Below are positions 38,801 through 52,440 of a DNA stretch of 64,000 nucleotides, one piece after another (within the stretch, counting starts at the first letter, position 1; each line of letters begins with the position of its first letter). Position numbers and translations under genes: made by a program. The stretch covers positions 14,274,001 through 14,338,000 of the forward strand of contig JAEMBT020000005.1 of the NCBI GenBank assembly GCA_018873245.2. Direction: 5' to 3'. The stretch is from Archegozetes longisetosus (lineage: Eukaryota > Arthropoda > Arachnida > Sarcoptiformes > Trhypochthoniidae). A model generated the notes under the pieces. The model was given only the letters and a program-made list of their open reading frames with translations, made no database searches and had not been told where the DNA came from.

Positions 38801-41800
38801 TGAGTGAAAAGTCTATGAAACACATTTTTCACAGCAAATATGATTTACACTACCATTAAGTTAATGATCTTCTACTAGAATAAATGATTATTGTTATAGT
38901 GCTCTACAAATAGTGGCATTGATACCATCGGCGATGACACTAATTATCATTAATCATAAGAGTTTTATCGGATAATTGTGTTTAAAAACAATATGTTTGA
39001 CATATGAATGAATACATCAATTTTTACTAGACTTTCACACCAACAGAACGCGTTTGCCTATTCAACCGATAATATTGTAGTTAATTTAACTAACCATTTC
39101 TAATAAGTCATTCATTTATCCATTTCCGCTGCTATTACTTTTAGTTGTACTTTCATTAATTTATTATTGACAATAACTCACAAATTTGCTCAACGCATTT
39201 GTGGCCTCAATTAATCAGAATTTGGATCCAAGTGGAAACTCTACGAAAAATTCTTATAAAGCTTCAATTAGTGCCTCTTTCTGTTATGTGCGAAGCTTTG
39301 AACATGGTTCAAAACTAATAAATTTGACATCAAAATTTATCGAAACTATTAGAGTTGAAAATTCAATATTAATATTTAATCTGCCATAACATGAATAAAT
39401 TATCAAAATATTTACTCCAGCAATAAACTGGTTATAAATCGATATTCAACTTTCACTGTCATAGCGTGAAAGTAAAAACTTGTTATTTATTGCTCATTCT
39501 CAATAAGAAACTGTTACGTAGTTGAATAAAAATTGATAACTTGTAAAATTATTAGTTTCGTTGCAGCTGTTACGCTCGTAACTACAAAACTAGCGCTGTA
39601 TTATAATATTATGCTGGCGTACAATTCAATTTTATTTAATGTCACACCAATACATTACAAATTGTATATAAAGAGGAAATGAATACTTAGCCACTTTAAT
39701 TGAATTGGTTCAGCTGTTCAACTCATTCAATTGTTCAATAGGAAAAATAGTTTATAAAGTGGTTTCATTTTAGATCTATTTTCATTATTACTCATTGGCC
39801 TTTTTTACTTAAAAGCAAAATTCACTTGAAAGACTATTTGATCGTTCAAATAAGTCCAATAATATAGTCAAAATTTACTAATCGATCAAATTTCAATATA
39901 CATATTTAAGTCTTTACTTGACTTAACTTACTATGAAGTGAAAACTAGTTAACAAAACAGCAAAAGTAAAATTGTCATAATATTTCTCACATGATATATC
40001 CCATAACTTGTAGTTAGTGTCAGAATATAGCTCTTGACGTGATAGAACTTTTTATGTGTATATTAAATACTACATTAATAGTAAACAAACAAAACTGAAC
40101 GATAGCTAATTCCCGATAGAACTACTTTTGGGATAATATCGGATACTTTACGATAGAAACAATTTTTACGGTAATGTAAACACTGGTCATAGAGATAAAA
40201 CCTTAGTATATTATTTTGAGCTCTTCCACCCTTAAAGACACTGAACTGCAGCGCACGGTTTCATGTTATTTTTGCCAACATTGAGATAATTACCCTTCGA
40301 AAGTTTAAAGATGGCTTATGCTTCCGTCATTTTTACTCTGCTTTAACGGAACATTCTTCTAATAAGTCCTAATATTTCTATTTTAACTTCAAGTTTTTTC
40401 ATCTTGACAATTATTAAGTTAAACCTTTTCTTCAAATTGGGTTTTTTGAGAAAGAAGTTAATGTCATTTTAAGAAAAATCAATAGTGTGTTAGTTTGTTA
40501 AACTCAATTTCTCAAAATCATTAAACTTATTGTGAAAGGTTCTTCAAATTCTCAATTTTGAGCTCATGAAAAATTTCATTTTCAGAAGTGAACTTGGTCT
40601 CATTTGGTATTACTTTTCTCCCAAAAAGTATCAGCCATTGTATGTGAAAATTTTACTCAGCGATAATGGAGTTCTTATTTAAATCAAATTTTCTTCTTGA
40701 ATCATAGATGAATTAGAGTTTTATTTATGTCTAAATATTTGGTTAACCATAAACCTAGCTTCAAATAGGCAACATGTCAATTCAATTTTTTATGTTTCAG
40801 TAATTTTTATTGCAAAGTTATAAACTTTGCGCAAATATTAAAATTTCAGTCATTCGTAATGATAGTAAAATAAAACAAATGTTCATGTTTGATGATATAA
40901 GTCTAACGACTGAAGTTATCGAAACACAGATTGAAGTTTGCTACGCAGTCTTTCAAAAATGTACAAAAAGTGTCAATTTAAAGTAAAACTGAAGTTGAAG
41001 TAATTGGACAATTTAGAATAACTGTTTTGTGCATCATTATATTCAGTTAATAAAAAAGCTAATATTTGCTCAGCTAAAATATAAAGAATTATCTCATCTG
41101 ACCTTATGTTCATTAGTTGTGTTCATATGTTCTCCACGTATTGCTAATCGTGTGCCTTATGTGCAGCTGTGGTGCCATTAATTGCAATTAAGACCAACAA
41201 ATTATTGCCTCAACATTAGAGATTCTGGTAATTGGCGTCAAATGCAGAGAGAAGGAGAAGAATGAGTGACATTATTGTAAATTTGATTACAGGAAGTGAC
41301 GCAAATCTTTAGACAGTTTTGAGAATAGAATTCAGAGTTTATTCTGAGTGAAGCAGCAAATCAAACAGTAGAATAGCATCTAAAAAGTTAATATCAAAGA
41401 TAACTTTCTTATTAAATTATTAGACAGAAATAAACAACTCACGACTGAATACGTTTTTTCAAGCCGTTCAATCTATTGAAGCTATTAAATCAAATTTGTT
41501 GTTATTGTTCTCTTGAAGAAATTTTCAGCATTTTCAAAAAATGATTAGAAACTGAGTACAGTTTGAGAGAAATATAATGACAGAAGTATAAGGAATAATA
41601 GAGAAAATATTATCCCAGGCTTAGCAAACGAATGACAATAAAAATTGTGACCCAATCTATGCCTTTCTTCAGCGAATATCAATATTCCCAAGAGATAAGC
41701 TTTTTGTTATGAACGCGAGTCAATGTAAGCGCACAAAGAATAAGAATAAGATAAGCTTAACAATGATCACAATGAAATAATTGTTTGATATTGCGATCGG

Positions 41801-44123
41801 GATTTACTCTTGAATCAATCAATTTTCGTTATATTCATTTGGATTCGGATTTCTTACTCAATAATTATGAGAGTTATGATTAACCGATAGAAAATAATTG
41901 AAGCTTTTTATTCGTCTGCATTAATATTGATTAAGTAATATTTAACCATATTTGAAGTTGAAATCGATGCCAATCAATTAAAGCTTATGTTACTCAATTG
42001 TTTCACTAGTTTTTTCTGCTCATTCAATATTGATTAATTTGGACACTAAACAAGTTTATATAATTTGTCACTCAATGTGAGACTAATTCAAACTAGAATA
42101 AACTTACTTTAAGCTTCTTTCTTATTTTCATTCAATCAATAGAAACGTTGGCTAATGTTTTGAACTCATATTTCAATTGTTTAGGCATAACGTGCATAAA
42201 ATTGATTTCACTGAACGTTCCAGCGAAAGTGAAAAAAGGATCAGAAGTTCAGTTATCGTGTTTGTATGATTTGGGAAATGCATCTCTTTATTCATTAAAA
42301 TGGTTTTATCGCGCCAATGACTGGGATCGAGACGAACAAGAATTTTATAGGTATACGCCTCGAGGAAAACCTAAAAAACAAGTGTTTCCTCTGGAAGGAA
42401 TCAAAGTTGACGTGAGTTTTCACTTGTATAGAAGTATACTCAATATATTGAACATGAAATCAACCAGAATCAGAGTAATCTATATTAAAAATTGATAGTT
42501 TGTTGTTGCTAATTATGGAGATAATACAACAAAGTTTAAGCTAATTGTTGAACAAACAAAAGCCCAAGAAAATGATTCGGATAAACTTCCGAAAGTGTGT
42601 TAACAATATTCCAATAAGTCAAATTTAACTGAAGTTCTGTACTTGTATTATTGAAACTTGACCGAACTTCAATATAAAACATTTTGTCTACGCTCTGAAG
42701 TATTGAAGGCTGCGGTATCGAAGCATTTACTGTGGCAGCATTTCATAATTTGTTAAATGCTATTCTTTATTTTATTTGGACTAATTTGATCATTATGGAC
42801 TACGACAGTATAAATAAATGTATTGCAATATGGTGTGAACGAGTATTTGCTGCCTTATCTACAGACGAAACCGTAACTCTCGTACGAACAAATGCATTGC
42901 ATTTTGCAATTGTATTTTCAAAAATACATTAGAGGGCAAAACTCAATATGTTTGATTCGACTCGTTTTTAAGGTATCCCAATCCCAATCTCTCTTTTAAT
43001 TGATTAGTCGTTTTGCTTAAATTGACCAATCTTGGTCAATAATCATTTTAAACTAGCTAATTATTTGTTAAAATTCTAATATCAAACTATCAGGTCTGAC
43101 GTCACTTTGGAACAATTGAAGCCTGTAATCTAAATTGTGGTTTTTTCTTCGCTCATCTTTTAGATTGATCTGGACTTAAATGTCTAAATAATTTGAATGA
43201 AAAACACCAAAAAGTACTGCATCGAGAAAACATTTATCAAATCAATTTATTTTACATATTTTCTAGCCTAACATTGGGTAACGAAATTGATTTGTTTCTA
43301 TAGATTACGGTTTTAACTGTAGATAGTGTGGCTAACATTTTTTAATACTAGTACTATTTTTCAATTTGATGGCAGACGTCAATGTGTAACGATTTTCAGT
43401 TAAGAGTTAAACTTAACGAATAGCATAAAAATTCAAATTTTAATGGATATTGTTCTTAAACTCGATGTTCAATATTAATTTCTATCGAAAATTTAAAATC
43501 GACTCTCAAATTGTTAACATTTAATATCCAATTTCCAGTACGATAAGTCAGAAGGCGGAACAGTTATTATAAGCGAAACAAACGGCAAAACAAGTGGAAG
43601 ATATAAATGTGAAATCAGTGTTGAGGGAACTTTTCAAACAGTGGCCTCTGAAAAACCAATGACAGTCGAAGGTACGTCTCGAACAAGTCCATAAGTATTA
43701 CAAAAAACAATTCTTACTTTAATACAACATAGAAATAGTTAAAGCATCTTAGCATTACAAATATATCAAATATAATCAGACAGATTAATGAATCAAAGTG
43801 AGAACTTACACAGCAAAACATCTAAATCACATCGCTTCACATTTATTATTTGTTTTTGGAGAAATAGATAGAGAAAAAGAGATGCTATAAATGAATTGAC
43901 AGTAATTAATCTTTTTGCAGCTAATAGAGCATCACTGCTATCGTCATCAATGGACTATAAATTGATGTTCATTTTGTGCACCAGTTGTTCAATACTCTTA
44001 TGGATAGCAACACACTATTCATCGCAATTTGTTATCATCAGTACTATTGCAACAAAATCATCAGTTATGCCATTAATTGATAGAAAATTCAAAATCAGAT
44101 ATGACTTATGCGATTTCACTTGA
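32070..44123 (+). CDS. Beaten-path-like Ig cell-surface protein
   Basis: Exons 32070-32127, 42185-42411, 43539-43671 and 43921-44123 join in phase (introns of 10057, 1127 and 249 bp) to 206 residues. Exon 1 encodes only the signal peptide (MWNSCLALTKWIVIVLLIK). A V-type Ig domain follows, with disulfide Cys 45 (SEVQLSCLYDLG) and Cys 119 (SGRYKCEISVEG) and Trp 59 (YSLKWFYR). The signature EFYRYTPRGKPKKQVFPLEG and the tail TFQTVASEKPMTV are those of the arthropod Beat family, whose members bind Sidestep-type receptors in axon guidance and synaptic matching. The second Ig-like region of many Beats is not evident. A hydrophobic C-terminal stretch (residues about 150-182) could be a membrane span or GPI signal. 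AATAAA occurs at 44275-44280. Confidence 0.88.
33132..33158. repeat. (GA)n microsatellite
   Basis: About 13 perfect GA units inside the first intron of the beaten-path-like gene. Confidence 0.95.
33159..35700. other. Intron 1 sequence, nothing recognised
   Basis: AT-rich intronic DNA with only chance open frames, including one at 33960-34151 and its antisense shadow. Confidence 0.4.
35795..35858. repeat. (TC)n microsatellite
   Basis: About 32 TC units, lying within the hAT relic. On the minus strand it produces an artefactual Glu-Arg repeat inside the transposase remnant. Confidence 0.95.
36389..36875. mobile_element. hAT MITE with perfect 8-bp target duplication
   Basis: A 487-bp element with termini CAGTGATGC on both sides in inverted orientation, a classical hAT terminus. 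TGCGAGAG occurs directly outside each end (36381-36388 and 36876-36883), an exact 8-bp target-site duplication. The sub-terminal regions are GC-rich and dense in CGCTC/GAGCG motifs, unlike the AT-rich centre. There is no coding capacity. It lies inside the older hAT relic. Confidence 0.92.
37860..38347. repeat. Foldback element, about 490 bp
   Basis: An almost continuous inverted repeat centred near 38105. The inner arms share CTATGACGTTCAGATCAGTC exactly, followed on both sides by GAGTTTACTCAAAA. The outer arms match more loosely through GGCAGCGG(T/C)CA, TTATTGC(A/G)TAATTAAG and terminal CGTTAC. No coding sequence. Located in intron 1 of the beaten-path-like gene. Confidence 0.82.
38348..42184. 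other. Remainder of intron 1
   Basis: AT-rich intronic DNA ending at the acceptor TTTAG (42180-42184). A patch at 41110-41280 is slightly richer in GC, but no exon fits. Confidence 0.4.
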
Positions 44124-47100
44124 ATTTGTCTTGAAATGCGACTAAAATATTAGAAAATTTAGTAAATTTATTATAAAACATGGACAAAAAATTGTATAAA
44201 TGAAATTGTTGTACAGATAATAACTGCTGAATGTTATGATTTATAGATTTATAAGTTTATGAATGAATTTGTTCAATAAAATTGAATGCGAAAAAATGCA
44301 AGTTTGTATTCTTCGAGCATACGTTGTAATCCTTTATTGTTACAAATATCAAATGAAAATTGAATTTAACGGTCATTTCTAAAATTATCATCATTTAGTG
44401 GTTCCTTGCAGTCTCATTCTTACCTCTACTGTTATGTAATCTGTATCTGAGAACACGAATCTCTAGAAAAAGTAATCTTTTGTACCACAACAGAGTAGAA
44501 TAGAGTATTCTAGAAATATAAGCTCAAAATTGAAAACATACGTGACGAGTAGTTCTCACTCATATTCAGATAATAAATGAACAGCAATTGTGCGCAAAAA
44601 GTTTATTATACTTAAGAATTGTGTGTTTCAACTCTATTCTTAAGCGAACCGATGGTTTATTTGTTCAGGTTTACTTCAACTTAAGAATATTGAATGACTT
44701 ACGAAACTGCTTAGCGTAAAATCAATTTTTTCACTTTTGTCAAAGTGTCCACTTTTATAGTTATGATACTAGACACCAGATTAAATAGTAGTTTTAGTAC
44801 ATTAGGTCTGATATTTTTTTCCAATGTATTAAAGTTGTTTTTAGTGAAAAGACAATATAAAACTTTATCGGATATGAGAAGCTAAATGTCAGCTATAATG
44901 CTATGAATATGTCATTGAGAATAATAGAAAAGGAAACATATTTAGGAAATGAAAAATATTGAGCACAAAAAATCCCTCGCGAAACACATATAGCCTGATA
45001 AAATTAAGAGGAAATTGATGTAAGAAATAGATAGAGAAAGAACAACAAGATTTTCTTCTTGATAGCACTGTAATTAAATCATAAGCTTATAAATTCTAGA
45101 CTCACGTATACTTTATGTCGAGCTAAACATTTAATTGGGAGACAGTCAAGGAGACAGTATCTGTAGTTTTATTGATATTTCATAGCTTCAAATGTTAGAT
45201 AAAGGATTACGAGAAGTATTTCTGACAGTTACTTAACTTTTATAATAGTCAACACTCTCAACAAATAGTCATATTGTCTCCTTTCTTAACAAGTAAATTA
45301 AGTTAGAATCTCGAAAAATTTCAAACATAAATGTAAACTTCCTCATCAAATTATTGTTTTTCAAATATAATCAAAGTTGTTGTTTTTAGAATTGATTGCA
45401 TTAAGTTTGATACGAAATCAAAGCTGCAATCATTTTTTATTTTAAAAATTGATTTGGATATGGTTAATATCAATTAAAAAGAGTGAAACACTTATCAGCT
45501 TTTTAGAAAAGTATTGATTTAATTATAAAACACTAAGGAAAATGAAAAACAGATAAAGCTTTGGAGTCTTTCTGATTGAAAATGTCGAGGATTATAATTT
45601 TATTTGAACAATTAATTAGAATAATCTATGGTTAAGGGATGAAACAGCAAAGATATAAGTTGACAATTGTTAGGATCATTACTCAGGTTTCATACGAAAG
45701 TTGTTCAACTTGAATATTTCGTTGTGACAATAATTGAAGACAACTACAATACTTGCCGCTTTAGGGCTTAAACTCGGTTACAGGTATTAGGGATTCTTTA
45801 GAGCTGTCTAAAGTTTCATACGCGCGTTTATATTATATAAGAAAACAAAAGACAAGTTAAAGAAAATATATTTTCAATGCAAATGTCGGTATTTGGAAAA
45901 GTCTAAATATTATAATAGGTATATAAATATCGCTCAAAGCATTGCATATAAAATGATGAAAATTTTGTTATCTAAAATAAGAATCGACAAATTCTTAATA
46001 TTAAAAAAATCAGCTATTATTGATTGCAAGATTAATCATATTTGCTTTTAGAAAAAAATCTGACATATAAGATGAGATACTGTACCAGATTTTTAAAAAT
46101 GCATTACACTTTTTTCTTAAACCTCGGCCTTTGAGCGAAAATATGCATTAGTTTCATAAAGGAAAGAGCAAGAAATTTGTTGTGCTTTGTCAAACAGTTA
46201 AAGCTTAAGAACATGTTTTACGTTTAAAATTTTATTATAAATAACATGAAGTAATATTGTGAAGCAAAAAGAAGGCAATATCTTTTTTCAATCTTATAAT
46301 AATTTGAGAGCTCATAGAAATTTTGGTAAAAATATCGCTTTTCAGGCAAATATTCTAATTGAATTTAAAGAGGTATTTCAGATAGTACTAGTACGAGACA
46401 ACAAACTCATTTCAAATTTATCTATCAATCCAACTTCGTATCGTGAAGTGGGCTTAGTTACAAGCATTTCAGTCAATCAGTTAAGACTGTATTAATATTA
46501 AATAAAATTGAAACGCCAAACTTTAGCTAAGCTCGTGTGTCATTTTGAGGCTTTAATTTATTTAAGAATTTGACACATTTTTTATGATAAGAATATGAAA
46601 AATTAGAAATCAATATAAAATTGTTGTTTAGCATGTTTTTTGCATAAATTTTGCTCGAAAAGAACACATGCGAACAAATTAGAAGTCAAAGTTTTTCTAT
46701 TATTAGTACCAAACAAAATCTTATACAGGTTTTTGAAATTACTTTTGTATTAATCTTATGCATAGTTTATGAGCAAAATTAAACAAACATCAAAAACAGA
46801 GCTATTTATCTTCAGTGATCAGCTATGAAGGTATCAGTTGTTTACATAATTTTTCTATCATTAATAAAACATTTGATGTGTATAGAGTCTAATTTGAAAC
46901 TAAATGTAACAAAAGTTCAGTGACTAGTCGTGAGTAGCGGTTCTCCCGAATAGGAACTGACAGTCATTATTTAGCACTCAGAGCATGAGTTGGACCCGGG
47001 TTCACTTTGAGCATATAACATACACTAACATGCAATCAATCATTTGTCTGAAGTCGATATGTTAGTTTTAAACTATAGAGTCTATTGCGTGTAATTTGTA

Positions 47101-48940
47101 TTGTTTTAATTTCTTAATCACAATAAGATCAATAACAAATAGAACCATCATTATTTTTAACCTTTTTAATAATTGCAACGTCAATTATAAAAGTGATCCA
47201 AAAGCTCAATAGTATAGAAGACATTTTTGCAAACAGTTAGAAAAAGAGCTGTTGAGTAGGACTAAGTTTTGTTTTTAAGCCTTTCGAACATTTTGAGCGA
47301 CGTTCGAACCCAATTGTAATAACGATTTTATTTGAATCTATTCTCTGAACTGCGCCACAAATCATTTTGTTTCACTTTACAATTCTTAGCCAAACTTTCA
47401 GACTAAAGTTTAATCAACTGAAATAGTGTGAAATAATTGAATTTTGAATGCGCACTAACTCTCAACTATTTTAGAGCTGGAGAACAAAAGCAATGACTGA
47501 CTCGTAAGTATGCAAAACAGCACTCGCTTTACATAACTATTGCAAAATTATTAAAATCAGTCAAATAAAATAGCTTTTCAGCTATTATTCAGTGTACGCT
47601 CTATTCTGCAACAAATATAAATTACAATTTTAGTTGTGGTAAAAAGTTTCATTTCAGAGGATTATTCTCACAAAAAATTTGTGACAATTATTTAAGTATT
47701 GAATAAACGCTTAACGTTTGAAAACTTTTCGAGTGAGAAATAGATATTCCCAATGGTCAATCAGTGGTAGAGTTGATTATAAGCTCCTAAAACAAAAATT
47801 AATAGAAATTATAATTAAGGATAAGTTTTGTTCGTTAGATGTTGCAATCACTGAAACTGTAATAGGACTGAGCACAAGTTTTGTTGGAATTGCACTTTTC
47901 TGCCTTTTAATGTGAAATCTGTATTTTTGTAGTTTATAATCCGATTCACTCACATATGACGCAAGTTGTTTTCTTGTCATTTGAGTAAATAATAACTGTC
48001 ACTATAAAGTTTGGTTGCATAAAGTTCGTGTAGAGATAAAAAGTATATCGTCAATAGGATTGACAAAAAATTGATAAAAACAGTTGTGAAAGTAGAAGTA
48101 AAATAAAACGATCAATTCTCGAGAATCACAGCTCGAGCACAAATTCATTTTTGCAATCGAACAAAGTTATCATTGCTCCATTATCAGATAAGCACACAAT
48201 TTCTTTTGTTGAGTCTCAATGTTGCCTCTGTATTTTCTCTAAGAGTGACCCAATTGTTATTTTAATTGAGTTCTTATCAATTTTAAAGTTTATATTTGTG
48301 TTTGAAGAACATTTCTTACAACTAAATTTGAGATAAACACAACTAGTTTGCCTAAAACTGATTTTGCTTACTGTTATTTACGAAAGTGACAATTTTGTGG
48401 TACAAATAATTTATCTGCCATATGACGCCAGCCAAGATCTTTTGTGGTCAAGTATTCTTAAAGCAGAGTTTTGAAGTTGACGATTTTCATAAAATACTTA
48501 ATTATTTGGGAAAAATGAATGAACGGTGCTTCTAACGAAAATAGTTAATGCATCTTCAATCCTTAACCTATGTCTGGTTCCGTCACTCTTTGAATGATCT
48601 AAATTTCTTATTTTGCAAGGGAAAATTGCAGCAAATTCATTCATATAGTAGAAAGAAAGATATTTTGAGAAACATAAAAAAGAAAGATAACGGAGTGATA
48701 AATTGCATTTTGCCTAACATATATTTATCAACAGTAATTGAGAAAATTGTTTTAGTTTCAGTGCTTAAGAATTTAGAATTAGTTATTAATTATGCTCGTG
48801 TTATTAATAAGTCAAGTTGATTTTCATGTCTAAAAACATTTTTATGAGTTTTTCAATCAAAGTTGACAGGATGCGGAAAATTCTTATTTGATTCTGAGTG
48901 CGTATTTGATAAACTGTATGATAAGTTTTCATATTTTTAG
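44124..48940. other. Gene-poor region
   Basis: No gene recognised apart from the polyadenylation signal of the beaten-path-like gene at 44275-44280. Open frames at 46259-46495, 47718-47915 (both strands) and 48548-48820 lack motifs and credible splice context. Confidence 0.4.
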
Positions 48941-49363
48941 GTACTATGTTAATCAAATTAAATTAATCAAACGGCCGAATCGATGCTTTCTTACAAGGCA
49001 TGAAAGTTTGCATTTTAAACAAATCCAAGAAATACACTAAACAACGCCAAACAAACTTTTGTTTAGTAAACAACAACACTAATATGATTTTGCGATTAGA
49101 TTTAATCGATAGGAAATTTGCAGTAAGCTTTAATTTCATCTAATATTTACAATATAAAAAATGAATTTAATAAATATGATTCAAATTAGTTTTGAGTCCA
49201 CTAAAATTTTGATACTATTTGTAAACAAATGTTTATTTGTAATGTTTTTGCTATTAAATAGGTTTACCTGTATTTTTGGATTTGTTTAAAATGCAAACTT
49301 TCGTGCCTTGTAAGAAAGCATCATTTCGGCCGTTCGATTAATTTAATTTGATTAATATAGTAC
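48941..49363. repeat. TIR element, about 423 bp
   Basis: Inverted termini of about 95 bp with very few mismatches. Both ends read GTACTAT(G/A)TTAATCAAAT, then ACGGCCGAA, then GATGCTTTCTTACAAGGCA and GTTTGCATTTTAAACAAATC. The centre is non-coding. The ends can be read as CTAT... flanked by TA, which would fit a TA target duplication, but GTAC at both ends makes the exact boundary ambiguous. Confidence 0.82.
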
Positions 49364-49398
49364 AATACTGAACACGCACCAACAATATTTTTTAATAA

Positions 49399-49546
49399 TC
49401 GGGTGCCCAGAAAGTTCGTTCACTAAGAAGTGGGTTTGAATTGTCGAACAAACTGAAAAATTTTATTTGATTAATATTTTGGTGGAAGATGCGCTTTTAA
49501 TAATCAAAAACATATTCTTGAGTGAACGAACTTGCCTATCATCCTG
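49399..49546. repeat. Very short mariner-like TIR element
   Basis: About 148 bp between inverted ends sharing AAGTTCGTTCACT (left preceded by CGGGTGCCCAGA, right by GATGATAGGC as reverse complement). The ends resemble mariner termini. It starts only 36 bp after the previous element. Confidence 0.55.
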
Positions 49547-52308
49547 AGAGTTGAATAAAGTTTATTGAGAGCTCAATGTGTAGTTATTTATATAACTTTA
49601 ATAAAATATCTTTAAAAATAATACGCAATCAGCCTATACTGTGTCTATACTGATTGCGAGTAACTACTATCGCAGTCGCAATTTTCGCTGTCACTCTTCT
49701 TGATTCTATTCTCACGTAGTATTGTTGCGAATTACACTCATAATCAAACTTAAGTTAAGTACTTGCAAGTAAGTTATATAGGTATTGGTTCGGCATTTTA
49801 CATTCATTAGTTTAAGGAGTGTTTCAAACTTTAATAAATGCTTCGCCTGTCAGATGAGACTTCGAAATCTAAGCTATTTTCATAAAATGTTTTATAACAC
49901 CAGGTTCAAAGAAAACTGATTTTTCGCTTTCTTTTTAGTGATAAAACATATATTCTCAAAACTGACCGAATCGATGTCAATATAGTCAGTGGCGTAACTG
50001 CAAGAAGATCATTTTGATGAGCGCATTGTTTAAGGGCTACGCCATTCAATTTTGAGATAAAACTTACAATAGAAAATATATTGTGAATGTAACTCTCAGT
50101 CACGTATCAGTTTTCTACTTCTTTTTTAGTTTGACTTCTTCTGAAGTACTATTTCTTTATGAAAATGTTAACTTTGTTTTTGTTTCTTGTTTGGTGCTTC
50201 GAGTATGTATGCGATAAGCATTCCAATAGGAAATCCGAGTTCAAAAGTTTTTCAAGCATAAATTATTATCAAAAGTAGAGTACTTTTAATAAAACAATCA
50301 AATAAGTTTGACTGTGTCCATAAAAATGGACCAAATTTAGTCAAAAGTTAGCTTTTTATTCAGATAATTGTAAAACTTTTGAAAGTGAATTTCTAACAAT
50401 AAAACTTTGGGAAAACTTGCGTCGCTATATAAGACTGATTTAATCGCTGTGTAAATAAAACTAGCAGAAAAATATATAGTTCGTAATACTTCAAGTGTCA
50501 CATTATTTGGACACATTCCGAGAGGTATATCAAAAATAAAAAAATCCGTAAAATTGATTTCAACTCAAACAATAAACCAGAAAACCAAAAATGTGTTAAC
50601 AATAAAAGAGATTTTTAGACAGTGAGACACGTCATGTCAGGAATGCTGGGCAAATTTGTAGAAACACATACAGTGTCTTAAAGTGGTTCAACAAATAAGT
50701 TGTTATGAACTTTAAAACATTTTTAACCACTTGTCACATAAGCAATCAGTTTTAGTGGTCATTAAGAGATCTTTCTATTAAAATGGATAAATATTTTTCA
50801 GATGCATTGCGCTTTTGTTAGATTTAGTATTGGGTCTTCAAATTTGTGGATATTTTTGTTCAAATATTTAAGTATGAGAATAATATGAAGCAATCAATTT
50901 CTTTTTTACTCCAAATAGCAGAATAGGAACTCGAAAAGCGTTTCACAGTAAATAGTAGGATGTCTTATAATGTCTTATAGAAGACAATATGAGAGACATG
51001 TTTGAAGTATGTGCCATGTGATCGAAGTGAGTAAAAGTAGCTGAGGGGCACAAATAAGACATTTGTTTGTTTGGATCAGACTAAGAGAAAAGTACTAAAA
51101 TTGTGTTCTCTTTTTGTGTGACAATTAGCCATAAGCTGAACAGCAAAGCGTTCGAAGCAACAAAAGTATGGCATCACTTCATAACAATAGTGAGAACTTT
51201 GATCTTCATAATTTGAGGAGAATAAAAGAGCGACTACTCATATGTTGTCTAAAATAGTGACTCTATCTTTCTATCATTCATCTTATTTTTAGATACTTAG
51301 AAGAAAATTCAATGTATGTTCAGTTCAATTTTCAAGTCTAAACAAGAATATTTTTTGCAAACTTTATGCCATCGGCATAATGATCATCAATGAATAACAT
51401 TATATCTGTTCTTCGACAAAAATCACTACCCATTTTCATTATCCATGTCTTATATTGTCTAATGTGAAAACAAGGTGAAAGATTGAGAGATCTTTCATTC
51501 TGTGCCATTATTTTTAATGAATTTTCGTGGTCAGATCTCTTTTTGTGTCAAATTAACGATAATAACTTCGATAAAGTGCAAGAAATTTGATCTACAGATG
51601 CTATGATTAGGTTCATTTCTCTACTATTCTTGCTTCTGATCAGATAATTGTAACTTTCAAAATATATTCAACTACAAATGCTCTCATATTTGGACTTTGA
51701 TTCAAAAATTTGAATGTCTTTTTAATTAAAAATCATTAAAACTCATTATAAATGACAAAAATGATAGGTATATTTCGTACTAAATAGGATAGGCAACAAG
51801 ATCACAACGAGTCTACAATCAAATTGAATCACTTCTCATTGTTTTCGAGCTAATGATAAATACGGAGTGCTAAGCGTTTTCAACTGAAAGTTTATTTTAA
51901 AATTGGGAACTCGATCAATTTGAAAAGTCGTAGTAAATAATTTCATACTCCAATACCAATAGTTATTGTAAGCATTAGATTTTAATCGCTGGTTTCCAGC
52001 AATTTACAAATCAATTTAGTGTAATATAGAGGTAATGATTGTTATCAAAAATATGAGAATAACATGAACAAATTCTAGAGATTAGTTACGAATTTTTGAA
52101 TATGAGCTTTTAGCTATCAATCTGAGAAAATAATCGATTGCATGTTAGAATCAAAGCTTGTTTTCAAAATTTCATTTTATTTGTATAAGTAAAATATTAA
52201 AAAATTGTTATTAATATAGTTTTTTTTGTTACTAATATTTTTTTCTACTAATATTAAAAAATGAAACTTTTTTGTCTGTCGTGAGCTAAAGCGTAGTTAG
52301 AATTTTGA
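49547..52308. other. Gene-poor region
   Basis: No gene recognised. A short hairpin lies at about 49624-49658 (CGCAATCAG ... CTGATTGCG). Confidence 0.4.
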
Positions 52309-52309
52309 G

Positions 52310-52440
52310 AAATTGATGAGTGGATCGCTCACGAAAACAGCTCTAGAGTTTCACATCAACAAAAAGAACGTATTAGACCCGCAACTGTTGTAACTCATGC
52401 ACGAACTCTAAGTGATGCTATCGATAGCATCAGTCATTTA
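52310..52440 (+). CDS. Candidate orphan exon, family unknown
   Basis: A GC-richer island in AT-rich surroundings is open on the plus strand from 52309 to the stop at 52501. The peptide (EIDEWIAHENSSRVSH, then RIRPATVVTHARTL, SDAIDSISHL) has mixed composition unlike translated AT-rich noise. An AG acceptor at 52308-52309 and a GTAAAA donor at 52441 would make a 131-nt internal exon. No ATG opens it and no neighbouring exons were found, so it would belong to a gene with large introns, or be a pseudogene or transposon fragment. I do not recognise the family. It contains a 20-bp perfect palindrome. Confidence 0.3.
52413..52432. other. 20-bp perfect palindrome containing TATCGATA
   Basis: TGATGCTATCGATAGCATCA is its own reverse complement. 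The core TATCGATA equals the DRE motif bound by DREF in Drosophila promoters, but here it sits within a candidate exon, so a regulatory role is only a possibility. Confidence 0.4.

Noticed and set aside
46920..47020. tRNA- or SINE-like patch around ACCCGGGTTCACTTTG
   Set aside because: There is no matching A box and no cloverleaf I can draw, and the B-box match is partial.
47718..47980. Overlapping open frames on both strands
   Set aside because: They are antisense shadows of each other and neither has a motif or splice context.
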